The notes under the pieces: model-generated
Told to the model about the DNA's origin: nothing
Databases searched by the model: none
The model's input: the letters and a program-made list of their open reading frames with translations, nothing else
NCBI GenBank assembly: GCA_003555385.1
Contig: PWHO01000067.1
Coordinates: forward strand, 1 to 6,800
DNA length: 6,800 nucleotides
Reading direction: 5' to 3'
Source: Bacteroidales bacterium
Lineage (GTDB): Bacteria; Bacteroidota; Bacteroidia; Bacteroidales; UBA7960
Translations under genes and position numbers: made by a program
Shown here: positions 6,616-6,800 of the stretch, piece after piece
Layout: every line of letters begins with the position of its first letter
Position numbering within the stretch: position 1 is the stretch's first letter

Positions 6616-6800
6616 TTAAAACGGGGTATAGCGAACCCTTAAGGTATAAGTATCGCCGTCCTTGTCAGTATAAAACTCGGGATCAATTTCAAAATCGGGA
6701 TCCGATACGGTAAAGACCGCATCAAAGACAATCGTGCCTGTGGCGGCGTTGAATGTTCCCTCACTTCTCTCAACTTCTACCTCCACAACAGTCACATTGC
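6616..6800 (-). CDS. Unrecognised protein, C-terminal fragment (5' end outside window)
   Basis: The minus-strand frame is open from the window edge to TAA at 6616-6618, followed in frame by a second stop (TGA, 6613-6615), and gives 60 residues. I do not recognise the family. The fragment looks like alternating beta strands: an acidic-hydrophobic stretch 'VTVVEVEVE', then 'TFNAATGTIVFDAVFTV', an Asp-rich turn with 'DPDFEIDPEFYTDKDGD', and a final strand 'YTLRVRYTPF'. The 'DKDGD' could be a simple turn or a metal-binding loop; this cannot be decided. An aromatic, strand-like C-terminus would suit an exported or envelope beta protein, but no signal peptide region is visible. It lies upstream of the two exported proteases on the same strand, 101 bases from the metalloprotease start, separated by a strong hairpin. 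Lack of frame breaks, the double stop and continuity with the downstream gene orientation support it as a real gene. Confidence 0.6.
   Translation of the reverse strand, partial: NVTVVEVEVERSEGTFNAATGTIVFDAVFTVSDPDFEIDPEFYTDKDGDTYTLRVRYTPF

Noticed and set aside
1..6800. Search for mobile elements, CRISPR arrays, phage genes, toxin-antitoxin pairs or defence genes
   Set aside because: No transposase, integrase, repeat-spacer pattern or small paired toxin-like genes are visible. The space is filled by housekeeping-type and protease genes.

Overview
The window looks like an ordinary chromosomal stretch from a member of the Bacteroidota. The signs are a family S46 dipeptidyl-peptidase, a DUF5118/DUF5117/DUF4953-type zinc metalloprotease, an AraC-type regulator with a multi-pass membrane N-terminus, generally weak Shine-Dalgarno sites, and a TAnnTTTG-type -7 box before the regulator. 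The genus cannot be fixed from this sequence. All complete genes are intact, and I see no mobile elements, tRNA/rRNA genes or CRISPR repeats.

Layout. Positions 1-154 (+) hold the last 50 codons of a probable nitroreductase. It converges on a small DUF2007-like gene at 197-460 (-). A 309-base divergent intergenic region (461-769) carries a perfect inverted repeat and three direct copies of AAAACACA. It leads into a membrane-embedded AraC-family regulator (770-1885, +). That gene converges, across a GC-rich hairpin, on a run of three minus-strand genes. In order of transcription these are the 3' end of an unrecognised beta-rich protein (6616-6800, partial), an exported metzincin-type zinc protease (4196-6514), and an exported S46 serine dipeptidyl-peptidase (1954-4092). 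The two protease starts lie about 100 bases downstream of the preceding stop codons. A strong hairpin sits 23 bases before the metalloprotease start.

Functionally, the right two thirds look like an exported protein-degradation block. The metalloprotease could act as an endo- or oligopeptidase. The S46 enzyme would trim dipeptides from peptide N-termini, and an arginine at its S1-specificity position predicts preference for Asp/Glu at P1 (DPP11 type). The AraC-like regulator is next to the block but convergent with it, so its control of the proteases is only a possibility. I found no convincing evidence of a previously undescribed system. The points most worth checking are the unusual residues near the S46 active site, the hairpin before the metalloprotease, and the repeats upstream of the regulator.
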